Shown here piece by piece: positions 36,733-46,007 of a DNA stretch of 64,000 nt. Source of the DNA: Enterobacter sp. Bisph1 (GTDB lineage Bacteria; Pseudomonadota; Gammaproteobacteria; Enterobacterales; Enterobacteriaceae); the NCBI RefSeq assembly GCF_000814905.1, contig NZ_JXAG01000050.1, forward strand, positions 225,420 to 289,419. Direction: 5' to 3'. Under the pieces are notes generated by a model. It did not search any database. It was not told the origin of the DNA and saw only the letters and a program-made list of their open reading frames with translations. Both the position numbers and the translations under genes were made by a program. Position 1 is the stretch's first letter. Each line of letters starts with the position of its first letter.

Positions 36733-38137
36733 ACTCACTTTGTTGCTTTAGCAGCGCCCGCGTTTCTCGCGCCGGGCGCGCTAGCAGCGACAATGCCTCT
36801 TCTTGCGTGCGCACATTGGTATAGCCGATAACCAGCCCGTAGCGTTTATGCGTCGAGTTATACCAGCGCGACAGGGGACTGACTTCTAACTGGTGCTGTT
36901 GCCAGATCATCGCGATTGCCACATCCTGGGTACTGGTGTGTAAAAACGCCACGATATGCATTCCACCGTCGCTTACTTCCACGCTAAATATGCCCGGATA
37001 AACCTGCTCCAGCGCCCGCAAAACATAATGTCGGCGTTGCGAATAGAGCGGGCGCATCTTTTTCAGGTGCTTGTAAAAGTGCCCCTCGCTGAGAAACGCC
37101 GCAACGATCTTCTGCGTCAGCACCGGTTGCCCGCTTTCGCTGATGTGCGCCGTTTCACGAAACGCCGCCAGCGTCGCGCGCGGCATCACGATATAGCTCA
37201 GACGCAGCGCGGGCATTACCGTCTTACTGAAGGTGCCCATATAGATAACCCGGTCATCACTATCCAGGCTCTTTAACGCTGGCAGCACTTTGCGCGTGTA
37301 GTGAAACTCGCCATCATAATCATCTTCGACAATCCAGCTATTGTTCTGCGCAGCCCACGCCAGCAATTGATGTTTGCGCGGCAACGAAAGGGTCACCGCC
37401 AGCGGGCTATGATGTGACGGTGTCACGAAAAGCAGGCGTGCGTCACTGTGGTATTGCTGCAGATAATCAACGTTAAGACCATGTTCATCCACCGGCACAA
37501 AATGCAGGTTGTTCGCGGCGCGTTTCAGCGCCTGGGCACCAAAAAAGTAGCCCGGATCTTCAAACAGTACCTTGTCATTAGCCGTCGTCAATGCGTTGAG
37601 TATCAGCCGCAGGTTAAAGCTGTAGCCGCTGGTAATAAAGATTTGCTCCGCCGTGCAGGATAAGCCGCGTGAGATGTTCAGGTAATGGGCGATGGCTTCG
37701 CGTAACGGTGTATATCCCAATAGCGGCGGGTTGATCATTTCACCCGCTGACATGGAACGAACCGCTTTACCGCCCAGCAGCAGCCATTTTTTATAAGGAA
37801 ACGCATCGAGAGCCGGTATGCCAGGGTGCAGCAACCCTGACTGATTGCGCATCACCTCCGCCAGCGGCGACAGTTCGTCAACAGGAGCAGGCGAACAATC
37901 CAGCGTCGGCGCGGCGTTGAGCTGCAGATCGGGATTGACCCGCGTACCGCGTGCGCCTTGACTGACCAGATAACCTTCGCCGACGAGGATCGCCCATGCG
38001 GTTTCCACGGTTTTACGCGCCACGCCGAGCTCGCTGGCCAGCACGCGCACCGAGGGCACTTTATCGCCCGGTTTCAACAACCCGCTGACAATACTCTGCC
38101 GATACTGTTGGTAAATAGCCTTGTAACCCGGCTTCAT
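36716..38137 (-). CDS. MocR-type regulator (GntR helix-turn-helix with aminotransferase domain)
   Basis: A 473-aa protein: GntR winged helix at residues 1-70 (VPSVRVLASELGVARKTVETAW) and a fold-type I aminotransferase domain. The PLP lysine is K305 in MGTFSKTVMPALRL, and the cofactor contact EDDYDGEF is present. Members sense PLP or an amine and control a neighbouring gene; the pdxR and gabR types are known examples. It is divergent from an AhpD-like gene 92 bp away, probably its target. Confidence 0.88.
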   Translation of the reverse strand: MKPGYKAIYQQYRQSIVSGLLKPGDKVPSVRVLASELGVARKTVETAWAILVGEGYLVSQGARGTRVNPDLQLNAAPTLDCSPAPVDELSPLAEVMRNQSGLLHPGIPALDAFPYKKWLLLGGKAVRSMSAGEMINPPLLGYTPLREAIAHYLNISRGLSCTAEQIFITSGYSFNLRLILNALTTANDKVLFEDPGYFFGAQALKRAANNLHFVPVDEHGLNVDYLQQYHSDARLLFVTPSHHSPLAVTLSLPRKHQLLAWAAQNNSWIVEDDYDGEFHYTRKVLPALKSLDSDDRVIYMGTFSKTVMPALRLSYIVMPRATLAAFRETAHISESGQPVLTQKIVAAFLSEGHFYKHLKKMRPLYSQRRHYVLRALEQVYPGIFSVEVSDGGMHIVAFLHTSTQDVAIAMIWQQHQLEVSPLSRWYNSTHKRYGLVIGYTNVRTQEEALSLLARPARETRALLKQQSEFTAGY

Positions 38138-38229
38138 GTCCTACCTCTATTTATCGTTTTTGCATCTTTTTACTATGGCATAAGAGCGTAGGATAACGGC
38201 TGTCGATTCCATAAACGAGGCAAATAATA

Positions 38230-38709
38230 ATGAGCACCCGCTTAAATCTCTTCCAGACCGTCCCGGCGTTAGTCAATACCCTGCGTGATGCGGGCGAGGC
38301 GTCGCAAGCCAGCAGCCTGGATATGACAATTAAACTTCTGGTCGATATCCGCGCATCCCAGCTCAATCACTGTGCGTTTTGCCTGGATATGCATGTCAAA
38401 CAGGCGAAAGTGCACGGTGAGCGCGAACTGCGCATTTATCACCTTTCTATCTGGCGTGAATCACCGCTGTTCAGCGCGAAAGAGAAAGCGGCTCTGGCCT
38501 TGTGCGAAGCGCTGACCCGGCTTGATGAGCATGGCATCAGCGATGAGCTTTACGGCGAAGTACGGGAACATTTTAGCGAAGTGGAACTCTCGGAACTGGC
38601 TTTCTCTATTACGGTGATTAACAGCTGGAACCGTTTAATGGTGCTGTCGAAAGCCTTACCCGGCGCGCTGGATAAAGCCTACGGTCTGGACCGCGCAGGT
38701 CTTGAATAA
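38230..38709 (+). CDS. Carboxymuconolactone decarboxylase/AhpD-family protein
   Basis: A 159-aa all-helical protein with the AhpD redox motif in RASQLNHCAFCLDMHVKQA (CxxC plus His). Such proteins act as thiol peroxidases or peroxidase partners; the true substrate is open. The ATG follows GAGGCAAATAATA. It is divergent from a MocR-type gene and convergent with a LysR gene that ends directly at its stop. Confidence 0.88.
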   Translation: MSTRLNLFQTVPALVNTLRDAGEASQASSLDMTIKLLVDIRASQLNHCAFCLDMHVKQAKVHGERELRIYHLSIWRESPLFSAKEKAALALCEALTRLDEHGISDELYGEVREHFSEVELSELAFSITVINSWNRLMVLSKALPGALDKAYGLDRAGLE

Positions 38710-39600
38710 TCACCTCCCGGCGCGGATAAAAGCAATAAAGGTCCGTAATGCCGCCGGAATATGGCGATGTCCGGGATAATAGAGACACAGCCCTTTAAAG
38801 GGCTGTGTCCACTCATCCAGCACGCTCACCAGCGCTCCGCTGCGCAGATCCTCTTCAATATAAAACCCCGGCAAAAAACCGACCCCCAGCCCGGCGCGTA
38901 CGGCGGCAATCGAGGTAAAGAGATCGCTGGTCGCCAGCCGTGGCGGAACCGCAATATCAAACTGCTGGCCACGACGCGCAAGCTCCCAGCGGTAGTTACT
39001 GCCGTTGGACATGCGCATGCAAATCCCATGATGTTGATACAAGTCTTCCGGTACCTGCGGCGTGCCGTGTTCGGCAAACCATTGCGGCGTTGCCACCACG
39101 CGCATGCGAATATCGGCGGTCAGCGGCACGGCGATCATATCCTGGGGAACGGCTTCCGCCAGCCGCACTCCTGCATCATACCCTTCGGCGACAATATCGA
39201 TGGCCCGCGCCTCGCTGGCGACCTCCATACGGATAAGGGGATAACGCACCAGAAAGCGCACCAGCAAATCATCAAGAAACAACGGGCCTATATTTTGCGG
39301 CACGTTCAGGCGCAGGGTGCCGGAAGGCTCATCGGCCAGACTGTGGATCTCTTCCTGCGCCTGTTGGATTTCGCGCAGCGCCGGACCGATACGCGCAACA
39401 AAACGCTGACCCGCTTCCGTTAGCGCGACGCTGCGGGTGGTGCGATGAAACAGCCGAATAGCGAGGCGACTCTCCAGTCCGGCAATGGCGTTACTCACCG
39501 CCGTCGGCGACATGGATAGCGCCTGCGCGGCACCACGAAAACTGCCCCGGCGCATCACCGCCATTACCACTTCCAGCTCAATCAATCCTGAACGATGCAT
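38710..39600 (-). CDS. LysR-family regulator
   Basis: A 296-aa LysR protein: helix-turn-helix at residues 1-60 (GSFRGAAQALSMSPTAVSNAIAGLE is split here as ARG-rich and Ser-rich parts) and an effector domain starting near RLNVPQNIGPLFLDDLL. It belongs to the CrgA-like group that regulates oxidoreductases. It is divergent from an aldehyde dehydrogenase 100 bp away, the likely target. Confidence 0.88.
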   Translation of the reverse strand: MHRSGLIELEVVMAVMRRGSFRGAAQALSMSPTAVSNAIAGLESRLAIRLFHRTTRSVALTEAGQRFVARIGPALREIQQAQEEIHSLADEPSGTLRLNVPQNIGPLFLDDLLVRFLVRYPLIRMEVASEARAIDIVAEGYDAGVRLAEAVPQDMIAVPLTADIRMRVVATPQWFAEHGTPQVPEDLYQHHGICMRMSNGSNYRWELARRGQQFDIAVPPRLATSDLFTSIAAVRAGLGVGFLPGFYIEEDLRSGALVSVLDEWTQPFKGLCLYYPGHRHIPAALRTFIAFIRAGR

Positions 39601-39700
39601 AGATTATCCCGATTTTCGAAACAGCTTTTGCAGCATAGCGTGGATTATCGGCGCGATAAAGCTGTGCCAGACTGGCGTCATTATTAATCAGGAGGTGGTG

Positions 39701-41134
39701 ATGAACGTAATTGAACAGATCTCAATTAATGGCGAATGGGTCACGCCGCAGGGCAGTGAACTTTTCGACCTGTTTAATCCGGCAACGGGCGCGGTGACGG
39801 GCCAGCTGCGGCTTGCCAACGAGGCCGATGCGCTGCGGGCGATTGTCGCGGCAAAAGCGGCGTTTCCTGCGTGGTCGCATACCAGCAAAGAAGAGCGTAT
39901 TGCTGCATTAACGCGCATGCGCACTGCGCTGGCCCGTTATCAACAGCCGTTGCTGGAGGCCATTGTGCAAGAGTATGGCGCACCGGCGGCGCGCAGTAGC
40001 TGGATGGCCAGTTATCCCGTGGCGGTTATCGATGAGGCGATTAAGGCGTTACAACAGTTCGAGTTTTCAACGACGATAGGTCAGGCTCGGATGGAAATGA
40101 CACCCCTTGGCGTTGCCGGGCTTATCACACCCTGGAACAGTGACGCCGGGTTTATTTGCGGCAAACTGGCTGCGGCGCTGGCTGCGGGCTGTACCGCCGT
40201 GATCAAACCGAGCGAGATGAGCGCGCGGCAAACGCAAATTGTCACGCAAGCGCTGCACGAAGCGCAGCTGCCGCCCGGCGTTTTCAACATTGTCACCGGA
40301 CGTGGCGAAGTGGTTGGCGAGGTGCTTAGCCGTCATCCGGATGTGGCCAAGATCTCCTTCACCGGTTCGACAACCACCGGCAAAGCCATTTTGCGCAATG
40401 CTGCCGAGAGCTTTAAACGCGTGACGCTGGAGTTAGGCGGTAAATCGCCGACAATTATTCTCGACGATGCGGATCTGGCAAAAGCTGTGCCGCTGGCGAT
40501 TCAGGCGGGGCTTATCAACAGCGGCCAGGCCTGTATAGCCGGTACGCGCATTCTGATCCCCGTGTCGCGCAAAGCCGAGTGTGAAGCGGCGCTGGCGCTG
40601 GCGGTGGCAGCGGTGAAATCCGGCGATCCCCTCGACCCTGCAACGGAAGTGGGCCCGATGGTCAGCGAGAAACAGTGGCAGCGTGTGCAGTCGTATATTC
40701 GCCTCGGGCAGGAAGAAGGTGCGCGGATGCTGGTAGGCGGTGAGGGACGTGCGGGGGGAGGCGAACGAGGCTGGTCGGTGCGACCCACGTTATTCACCGA
40801 GGTAAATAATCAGATGCGCATTGCCAGAGAGGAGATTTTTGGCCCGGTGTTATGCGTTCTGACCTATCAGGACGACGCCGAGGCGGTAGCCATTGCCAAC
40901 GATACGGATTACGGCTTAAGCGCGCTGGTACTGGGCAGCGATGAGACGCGGGCAAAAAGGGTCGCCGGGCAAATTCTTTCCGGGCGCGTATTGGTCAATA
41001 CGCTGCATCATGAGGCTGCCGCGCCGTTTGGCGGTTTTAAACACTCAGGGATCGGGCGGGAGATGGGGCGTTGGGGGCTGGCTGCTTTTATGGAGCCAAA
41101 AACGATTGTCAGCCAAAAAAATGCCGCCCGATAA
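39701..41134 (+). CDS. NAD(P)-dependent aldehyde dehydrogenase
   Basis: A 477-aa aldehyde dehydrogenase. The catalytic Cys lies in NSGQACIAGTRI, the general-base Glu in LELGGKSPT, and the cofactor loop is SFTGSTTTGKAI. It is nearest to general aldehyde dehydrogenases of the 'family' type, and the substrate cannot be told. The ATG at 39701 after GGAGGTGGTG is used, although the frame is open from 39485 inside the divergent LysR gene. It is convergent with a chemoreceptor gene. Confidence 0.9.
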   Translation: MNVIEQISINGEWVTPQGSELFDLFNPATGAVTGQLRLANEADALRAIVAAKAAFPAWSHTSKEERIAALTRMRTALARYQQPLLEAIVQEYGAPAARSSWMASYPVAVIDEAIKALQQFEFSTTIGQARMEMTPLGVAGLITPWNSDAGFICGKLAAALAAGCTAVIKPSEMSARQTQIVTQALHEAQLPPGVFNIVTGRGEVVGEVLSRHPDVAKISFTGSTTTGKAILRNAAESFKRVTLELGGKSPTIILDDADLAKAVPLAIQAGLINSGQACIAGTRILIPVSRKAECEAALALAVAAVKSGDPLDPATEVGPMVSEKQWQRVQSYIRLGQEEGARMLVGGEGRAGGGERGWSVRPTLFTEVNNQMRIAREEIFGPVLCVLTYQDDAEAVAIANDTDYGLSALVLGSDETRAKRVAGQILSGRVLVNTLHHEAAAPFGGFKHSGIGREMGRWGLAAFMEPKTIVSQKNAAR

Positions 41135-41145
41135 TACCGGGCGGC
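41114..41145 (-). terminator. Terminator of the minus-strand chemoreceptor gene
   Basis: GCCGCCCG and CGGGCGGC form an 8-bp stem. On the minus strand it is followed by seven T (A-run 41114-41120), inside the 3' end of the aldehyde dehydrogenase gene. Confidence 0.8.
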
Positions 41146-41155
41146 AGGGATAGGC

Positions 41156-42721
41156 TTAACGGGCGAGCTGGAAGAAGCGCACGGAGTCGCGCAGCATCTC
41201 GCTCTGTTCGGTCATCGACTGGGCAGCCACCGCCGCCTGTTCCACAAGCGTGGCGTTCTGCTGGGTGACCTGATCCATCTGATCGATAGCGACGCTAATC
41301 TCTTTAATCCCCTGATGCTGTTCGGTAGAGGCCGCAGAGATCTCGGCGACAATATCCGTCACTTTATTTACCGAGCTAACAATCTCTTCCATGGCCCGGC
41401 TGGCGGTATCGGCATAGCGGGAGCCATCGGTGATTTTATGCACGGTGCCTTCAATCAACTGTTTGATCTCTTTTGCCGCCTCGGCGCTTTTCTGCGCCAG
41501 GTTACGCACTTCACCCGCCACCACGGCAAAACCTTTGCCCTGTTCACCGGCGCGCGCCGCTTCAACGGCGGCGTTCAGCGCCAGGATATTCGTCTGGAAT
41601 GCAATGCCTTCGATCACTGAGATAATGTCGACAATTTTCTGCGAGCTGGCGGAGATTTCATGCATACGTTTCAGCATGTCATTCACCTCTTTCCCGCCTT
41701 TTACTGCGGTTTGTGAAGTCTGGCGCGCCAGGTCGCTCGCTTTGCGGGCGTTCTCGGCATTGCTCTTCACGTTCTCGGTGATTTGCTGCATGTTCGAAGA
41801 GGTCTGCACCAGCGAGGCCGCTTGTTCCTCGGTACGCTGGGAGAGATCGTTATTGCCTTCGGCAATTTCACCGGCGGCATGAGAAATGGATTCGCTGCCG
41901 TCGATAATACCGGTGATGATCTCGGCAAGCTTGCTGTTCATCTCATGGATGGTCGCCAGCAGGCTTTCATTGTCACCCTGGCGCAACGCGACCTGAGTAC
42001 CCAGGTTGCCGTTGGCTACTGCTTTCATAATCGACATCGCATAGGTCGGTTCGCCGCCCAGCTGACGCGCGAGATTGCGTGAGATAAACAGGGCAATCAC
42101 GCCGGTGGCGATCAGCGCCAGCAGCAGTAATCCGCTCAGCAGATAGAACGCCTGGCGGTAGGCCGCCTGCGATTCTTCCCCTGCCTGGTTACCGATTGCC
42201 ACTTCCATATCCACCAGCGTCGCCAAATCTTTCATCAGCTTGGTACGATATTTCGCTGAGACCGCGCCGCTGATTTTAGCCGCTTCTTCGGCGTCGCCGC
42301 GATTCATCGCCTCGATCACTTTGGCGTTCACATCGACAAAGTTTTTAAAGTTATCGACTACCGTACCAAACAGCGCGTGCATCTCCTGCGGCTCATTGGC
42401 GGAAATCTTCGCGTACTGCTGCTGAGCATTAAGGAACGTCGCCTGATTTTGCAGCAGTTCAGCGCGATGCTGATCCAACGAAGCCGCCGTGGTAGAGGTA
42501 ATATACTGCACCTGTTGCAGACGCATTTCTGCTAATACTCCTCGCATTTCAAGGGTATAGCGTACGCCCGGCATTCTGCTTTCGCGGAACTGGTCAATAT
42601 TTTTATTGCTGCTGTTGAGCTGATAAATGGAAACAACGCCCAGCAGCAACATCATCACAATCAGGATGGAGAAGCCGATAAGCAATTTTGTGAGAACGGT
42701 GGCCTGCGAGATTTTTTTCAT
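41156..42721 (-). CDS. Methyl-accepting chemotaxis protein
   Basis: A 521-aa receptor. It has a membrane helix at about residues 12-33, a four-helix bundle sensor (MCP 4HB type) to about 190, a second helix near 192-213, HAMP, and a signalling domain. The tip [21 protein letters not shown] is standard, unlike the receptor at 27384-28973. The C-terminus ends VRFFQLAR without a CheR-binding pentapeptide. The ligand is not known. No chemotaxis or flagellar gene is in the window. Confidence 0.92.
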   Translation of the reverse strand: MKKISQATVLTKLLIGFSILIVMMLLLGVVSIYQLNSSNKNIDQFRESRMPGVRYTLEMRGVLAEMRLQQVQYITSTTAASLDQHRAELLQNQATFLNAQQQYAKISANEPQEMHALFGTVVDNFKNFVDVNAKVIEAMNRGDAEEAAKISGAVSAKYRTKLMKDLATLVDMEVAIGNQAGEESQAAYRQAFYLLSGLLLLALIATGVIALFISRNLARQLGGEPTYAMSIMKAVANGNLGTQVALRQGDNESLLATIHEMNSKLAEIITGIIDGSESISHAAGEIAEGNNDLSQRTEEQAASLVQTSSNMQQITENVKSNAENARKASDLARQTSQTAVKGGKEVNDMLKRMHEISASSQKIVDIISVIEGIAFQTNILALNAAVEAARAGEQGKGFAVVAGEVRNLAQKSAEAAKEIKQLIEGTVHKITDGSRYADTASRAMEEIVSSVNKVTDIVAEISAASTEQHQGIKEISVAIDQMDQVTQQNATLVEQAAVAAQSMTEQSEMLRDSVRFFQLAR

Positions 42722-42820
42722 AATCCACTACTACGTAAAGAAAGGTAATAGTAATAACGGCAATAACCGGGGAAATGTTGAGACATTTATCTGATCTCAG
42801 TCACATAATGCGATCATTTT

Positions 42821-42836
42821 TGTGCATCAGCACACA
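42821..42836. promoter_or_regulatory. Weak CRP-like site upstream of the chemoreceptor
   Basis: TGTGCATCAGCACACA matches TGTGA-N6-TCACA at four of five bases in each half and lies 100 bp before the chemoreceptor start. It is the only notable site in the gap to the EAL-HDOD gene. Confidence 0.3.
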
Positions 42837-42977
42837 GTGGATTTTTAATTTAACTTAAGGAAACAAAAGTTGTTAATAAGGTGAGAAAATAATACTTCAA
42901 TAAAGTGAAATATCGTTTCAAGTGATAATTATTGACATTGTTTAATTTTCTGCGCACCCCATTCAGTGCGCAGAAAA

Positions 42978-44216
42978 TTAACGCGAGAGGGTGATCGGCA
43001 GTTCATCTGCCCATTTCGTCGCCTGGTTCATCAACTCGGAGATCGCCGATATCGGCAAACCAATTTGCTCGGCTACGGCGTTAGCCTCATCCCACATCCG
43101 CTGCTCATACAGGCGCGCCAGATGCACATAGGGGAATAGTTCGCCGCTGTCGGTCTCCAGCGCGTTCGCGACGTCCGGTGAGACGGCGATCTGTGCCATC
43201 AGTTCCGCCAGCGGTAAATTAAGGATGACATCCAGCAGCGAGAAAAGACCGACCATAAAGGCATCATTATTGTTATTGTTCGCTGAGGTGCGCGCCGCCA
43301 CCAGTTCGCAGAATTTGGCGCGGATCAGGCTCAGGTAATAAATTTCCGTATTGGTGACATCCTCAAAGGAGGTCAGGCACGCCACCAGCACAAAGCGGCG
43401 CATTTCGCTAATGCCCAGATAAACCACAATATCGCGCAATGACTGATTGCGAAATCCATTGATCCCGCGGGTGTTATATAAAATATTTTGCGCATAGCGC
43501 ATAATTTTGAATGACAGCGAGACATCGCGCTTTAACAGCTCTTCGATTTTATTTAAATTCGGCGATTCAACGTTTACTTCCTGCATCAGCTTTAAAGCAA
43601 ATGCGCGGTTTTGCACCAGTTTATTTCGTTTAGTGACCACTGGCTTACTGAAAAAATAGCCTTGAAAGAGATGAAAGCCTAACTTCTTAAAGTATTCAAA
43701 CTCCTCGTAGGTTTCTACCTTCTCCGCCAGTAATACCGTATGGCGCAATATTTCCCGGTTTGCCAGAATATAATCACCAATCGCTTCGCGCGGGGTGCGC
43801 CCTATGTCAAATTTAATCACGTTGACATAGGGGATAAAGGCATCCCACTGGTGGCCTGGCTCAAAATCATCCAGCGCGATGCGAAAGCCCATATGGTGCA
43901 TCCGCTTAACGGCTTCGAGCAGCTTTTTGTCCGGCTCGGCATCCTCCAGCACTTCAATCACCACGCGGTTGCTGGGCAGGGTTTCCGCCACTCCTTCAAT
44001 CAGTAACTGGTAAGGGAAATTGACGTACACGGTGCTGTTGTCGTTCTTACGTCCCACCGGCGCGCTGAGGAACTGTTCTTCGATTAACTGCGTGGTGGCC
44101 TGTTCCGCAGGTATATCGGGGAAGCGGTTATCCATGCTGTTGCGAAAAAGCAGCTCATAACCGACGGTATTTAATTGCTTATCAAAAATCGCCTGTCGGG
44201 CCACAAAAGAATACAT
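42978..44216 (-). CDS. EAL-HDOD protein with a degenerate EAL motif
   Basis: A 412-aa protein with an N-terminal EAL-type domain (residues about 1-200) and a C-terminal HDOD domain (about 205-400). The signature Glu-Ala-Leu is replaced by GYELLFR, though IALDDFEPG, a Lys in VIKFD and the late FQGYFFSKP remain. Proteins of this YuxH/CdgJ type usually lack phosphodiesterase activity and act as regulators, for example of motility. The ATG follows GAGGTGGTGA. Confidence 0.88.
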   Translation of the reverse strand: MYSFVARQAIFDKQLNTVGYELLFRNSMDNRFPDIPAEQATTQLIEEQFLSAPVGRKNDNSTVYVNFPYQLLIEGVAETLPSNRVVIEVLEDAEPDKKLLEAVKRMHHMGFRIALDDFEPGHQWDAFIPYVNVIKFDIGRTPREAIGDYILANREILRHTVLLAEKVETYEEFEYFKKLGFHLFQGYFFSKPVVTKRNKLVQNRAFALKLMQEVNVESPNLNKIEELLKRDVSLSFKIMRYAQNILYNTRGINGFRNQSLRDIVVYLGISEMRRFVLVACLTSFEDVTNTEIYYLSLIRAKFCELVAARTSANNNNNDAFMVGLFSLLDVILNLPLAELMAQIAVSPDVANALETDSGELFPYVHLARLYEQRMWDEANAVAEQIGLPISAISELMNQATKWADELPITLSR

Positions 44217-44490
44217 TCACCACCTCGCACATCGTGTACTTTTGTATAGGTTTTCCAAATATATAAGCTACAGTAACACCCTTAACAGCGTAACCCTGTG
44301 ACTGGCGCAAAATATTTTACTTTTATTGATACAGAGTAGGACAGCAAAGCGGTAGATGTACAGGCGGGGCTTATATTCCCGGCAGGCAACGGGCGCTTAA
44401 TCCCACTGTTTAACGAACTCTGCGCTGTGAAATTGACAGGCGTAGCAGGGTATTTCAATACTCAACAGGTCACTTCAACAGGAGCTGTTT

Positions 44491-44988
44491 ATGAACAATA
44501 CCCGCTCGCCCGCATTTGTGATTCGCAATTTTAACCACCTCGAGATGGAGAATTTTGTCCGCCCGCCGCTGTACGAATCCCTCGGTGCATCGCTGACAAA
44601 AGGGACGCAGGCGCGCAAACTCGGCGCGTCGATTGATATTTTGCCGCCGGGAAAACGCGCCTGTCCTTTCCACCTGCATCACGCGCAAGAAGAGATGTTT
44701 ATTGTGCTCGACGGTCGCGGCACGCTGCGCATCGGTGATGAAGAACGGCCCATCGAAGCGGGGGATGTTATCTGCGTTCCACCCGGTAAAGCGTGGCCGC
44801 ACCAGATAATCAATACCTCCGACCAGCCGCTGCGCTATATCTCCATCAGTACCATGGAAAGCCCGGAAATTTGCGAATATCCCGATGCCAACAAATTTCT
44901 CGCGCGGGCCAGAACTGATGGCCATGAGGATTTTCGCCATATCGATTTTCGTGGCGGCAGCCTCGATTACTGGGAAGGCGAGGCGTAG
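44491..44988 (+). CDS. Cupin-domain protein
   Basis: A 165-aa single-cupin protein. Motif 1 reads FHLHHAQEEMFIVLDGRGTL, with three His and one Glu that can hold a metal, and motif 2 is GDVICVPPGKAWPHQ. Such proteins are often isomerases, dioxygenases or sugar-binding factors; the function is unknown. The ATG follows AGGAGCTGTTT. The gap before it (44217-44490, 274 bp) holds only its promoter region and nothing else clear. Confidence 0.85.
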   Translation: MNNTRSPAFVIRNFNHLEMENFVRPPLYESLGASLTKGTQARKLGASIDILPPGKRACPFHLHHAQEEMFIVLDGRGTLRIGDEERPIEAGDVICVPPGKAWPHQIINTSDQPLRYISISTMESPEICEYPDANKFLARARTDGHEDFRHIDFRGGSLDYWEGEA

Positions 44989-45020
44989 CGGGTTGCAAGC
45001 CAGCGGCTCTTCGCAGGCGG

Positions 45021-45962
45021 CTAAAACGCCAGCAGCGGTTTAACTGTTCGGCCCGCGCTGTGGTATTGCGCGATAGCCTGCTGCCATTGATGAAAATCAA
45101 TCAGTGTCACCTCGCTGGACTGGCTGTTGCGCAGCTGGTCCCAGATGCCAACAAACGCCTGCTGCCAGGCACTCGCGGGCATGGCATCAAGATAATTGCG
45201 AATATGGAACCAATGAACGACCGGCAAGCGCCGTCGGATACTGAAAGGTTCTTCGCTCAATAAACCGTAGCTGATAAACATACCATCCTGCGGCATCGCT
45301 TGTAGGATCGTTTCGGCCAGTGTACCGCCGACGGCGTCATACACGACGGCGGCTTTGGCTGCCGCCTGTTTGATGCCTGCGCTATCACTGTCCGCCAGCG
45401 GCGCAATCCCGTAAGCCGCCAGCCGTTGGGCATGAATAGCGGAACGGTAAATGCCGGTTACGCTTTTTGCACCCTGCAATCGTGCCCACTGGGCCAGATA
45501 ACCCGCGCAATCGGAACCCGCCGCCGTTATAAGCACATGTTTGCCGCGGACCGGATAAAGCTCCAGCATCATTTGCGCGGCAAAGGGATTGATCCAGGCG
45601 CGGGCGGCGAGGGTATCGGCAATATCGTCCGGCACGGGTACCGCCAGTTCCGCCGGGCAATCAACATACTGCTGCCAGGTCCCCGACCCACGCAGCGGCA
45701 GCACCCGCGTACCTAACAAATTCGCATTCGATCCGTTAGTTTCTGTTACCACGCCCACGCCTTCATACCCGGCGATGGCGGGCAGGGTAATGCGATGGCT
45801 ATAGGCACCGGCGATCGGAATCAGATCTGAGGCGTTAACCGGTGAAAAGCGCATTTTGACCCGTATCGCGCCCGCCCGCAGCGGCGCAAGCGTGGCGGTT
45901 TCTTCTTGCAGAGTCGTCAGCGGGTCGCCGAAACATCTGTACACTAAAGATGTGTTATACAT
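45021..45962 (-). CDS. Quinone oxidoreductase-like medium-chain dehydrogenase
   Basis: A 313-aa zinc-free medium-chain reductase. The GroES-like N-terminal domain holds VKMRFSPVNASDLIPIAGAY and GYEGVGVV; the nucleotide fold is weak (TAAGSDCAGYLAQWARLQG in place of the usual AAxGGVG). It resembles the 2-enoyl thioester reductase/quinone reductase group. The substrate is unknown. It is divergent from a beta-lactamase gene with only 45 bp between the starts. Confidence 0.85.
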   Translation of the reverse strand: MYNTSLVYRCFGDPLTTLQEETATLAPLRAGAIRVKMRFSPVNASDLIPIAGAYSHRITLPAIAGYEGVGVVTETNGSNANLLGTRVLPLRGSGTWQQYVDCPAELAVPVPDDIADTLAARAWINPFAAQMMLELYPVRGKHVLITAAGSDCAGYLAQWARLQGAKSVTGIYRSAIHAQRLAAYGIAPLADSDSAGIKQAAAKAAVVYDAVGGTLAETILQAMPQDGMFISYGLLSEEPFSIRRRLPVVHWFHIRNYLDAMPASAWQQAFVGIWDQLRNSQSSEVTLIDFHQWQQAIAQYHSAGRTVKPLLAF

Positions 45963-46007
45963 GTTATCCGTTTGTTATATCGATTAATTTGATAAAGGAT
46001 TATACCT

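Noticed and set aside
42722..42790. Flagellar sigma-28 promoter before the chemoreceptor at 41156-42721
   Set aside because: TAAA followed by CCCGGTTA matches only five of eight bases of the -10 element and the spacing is off by one.
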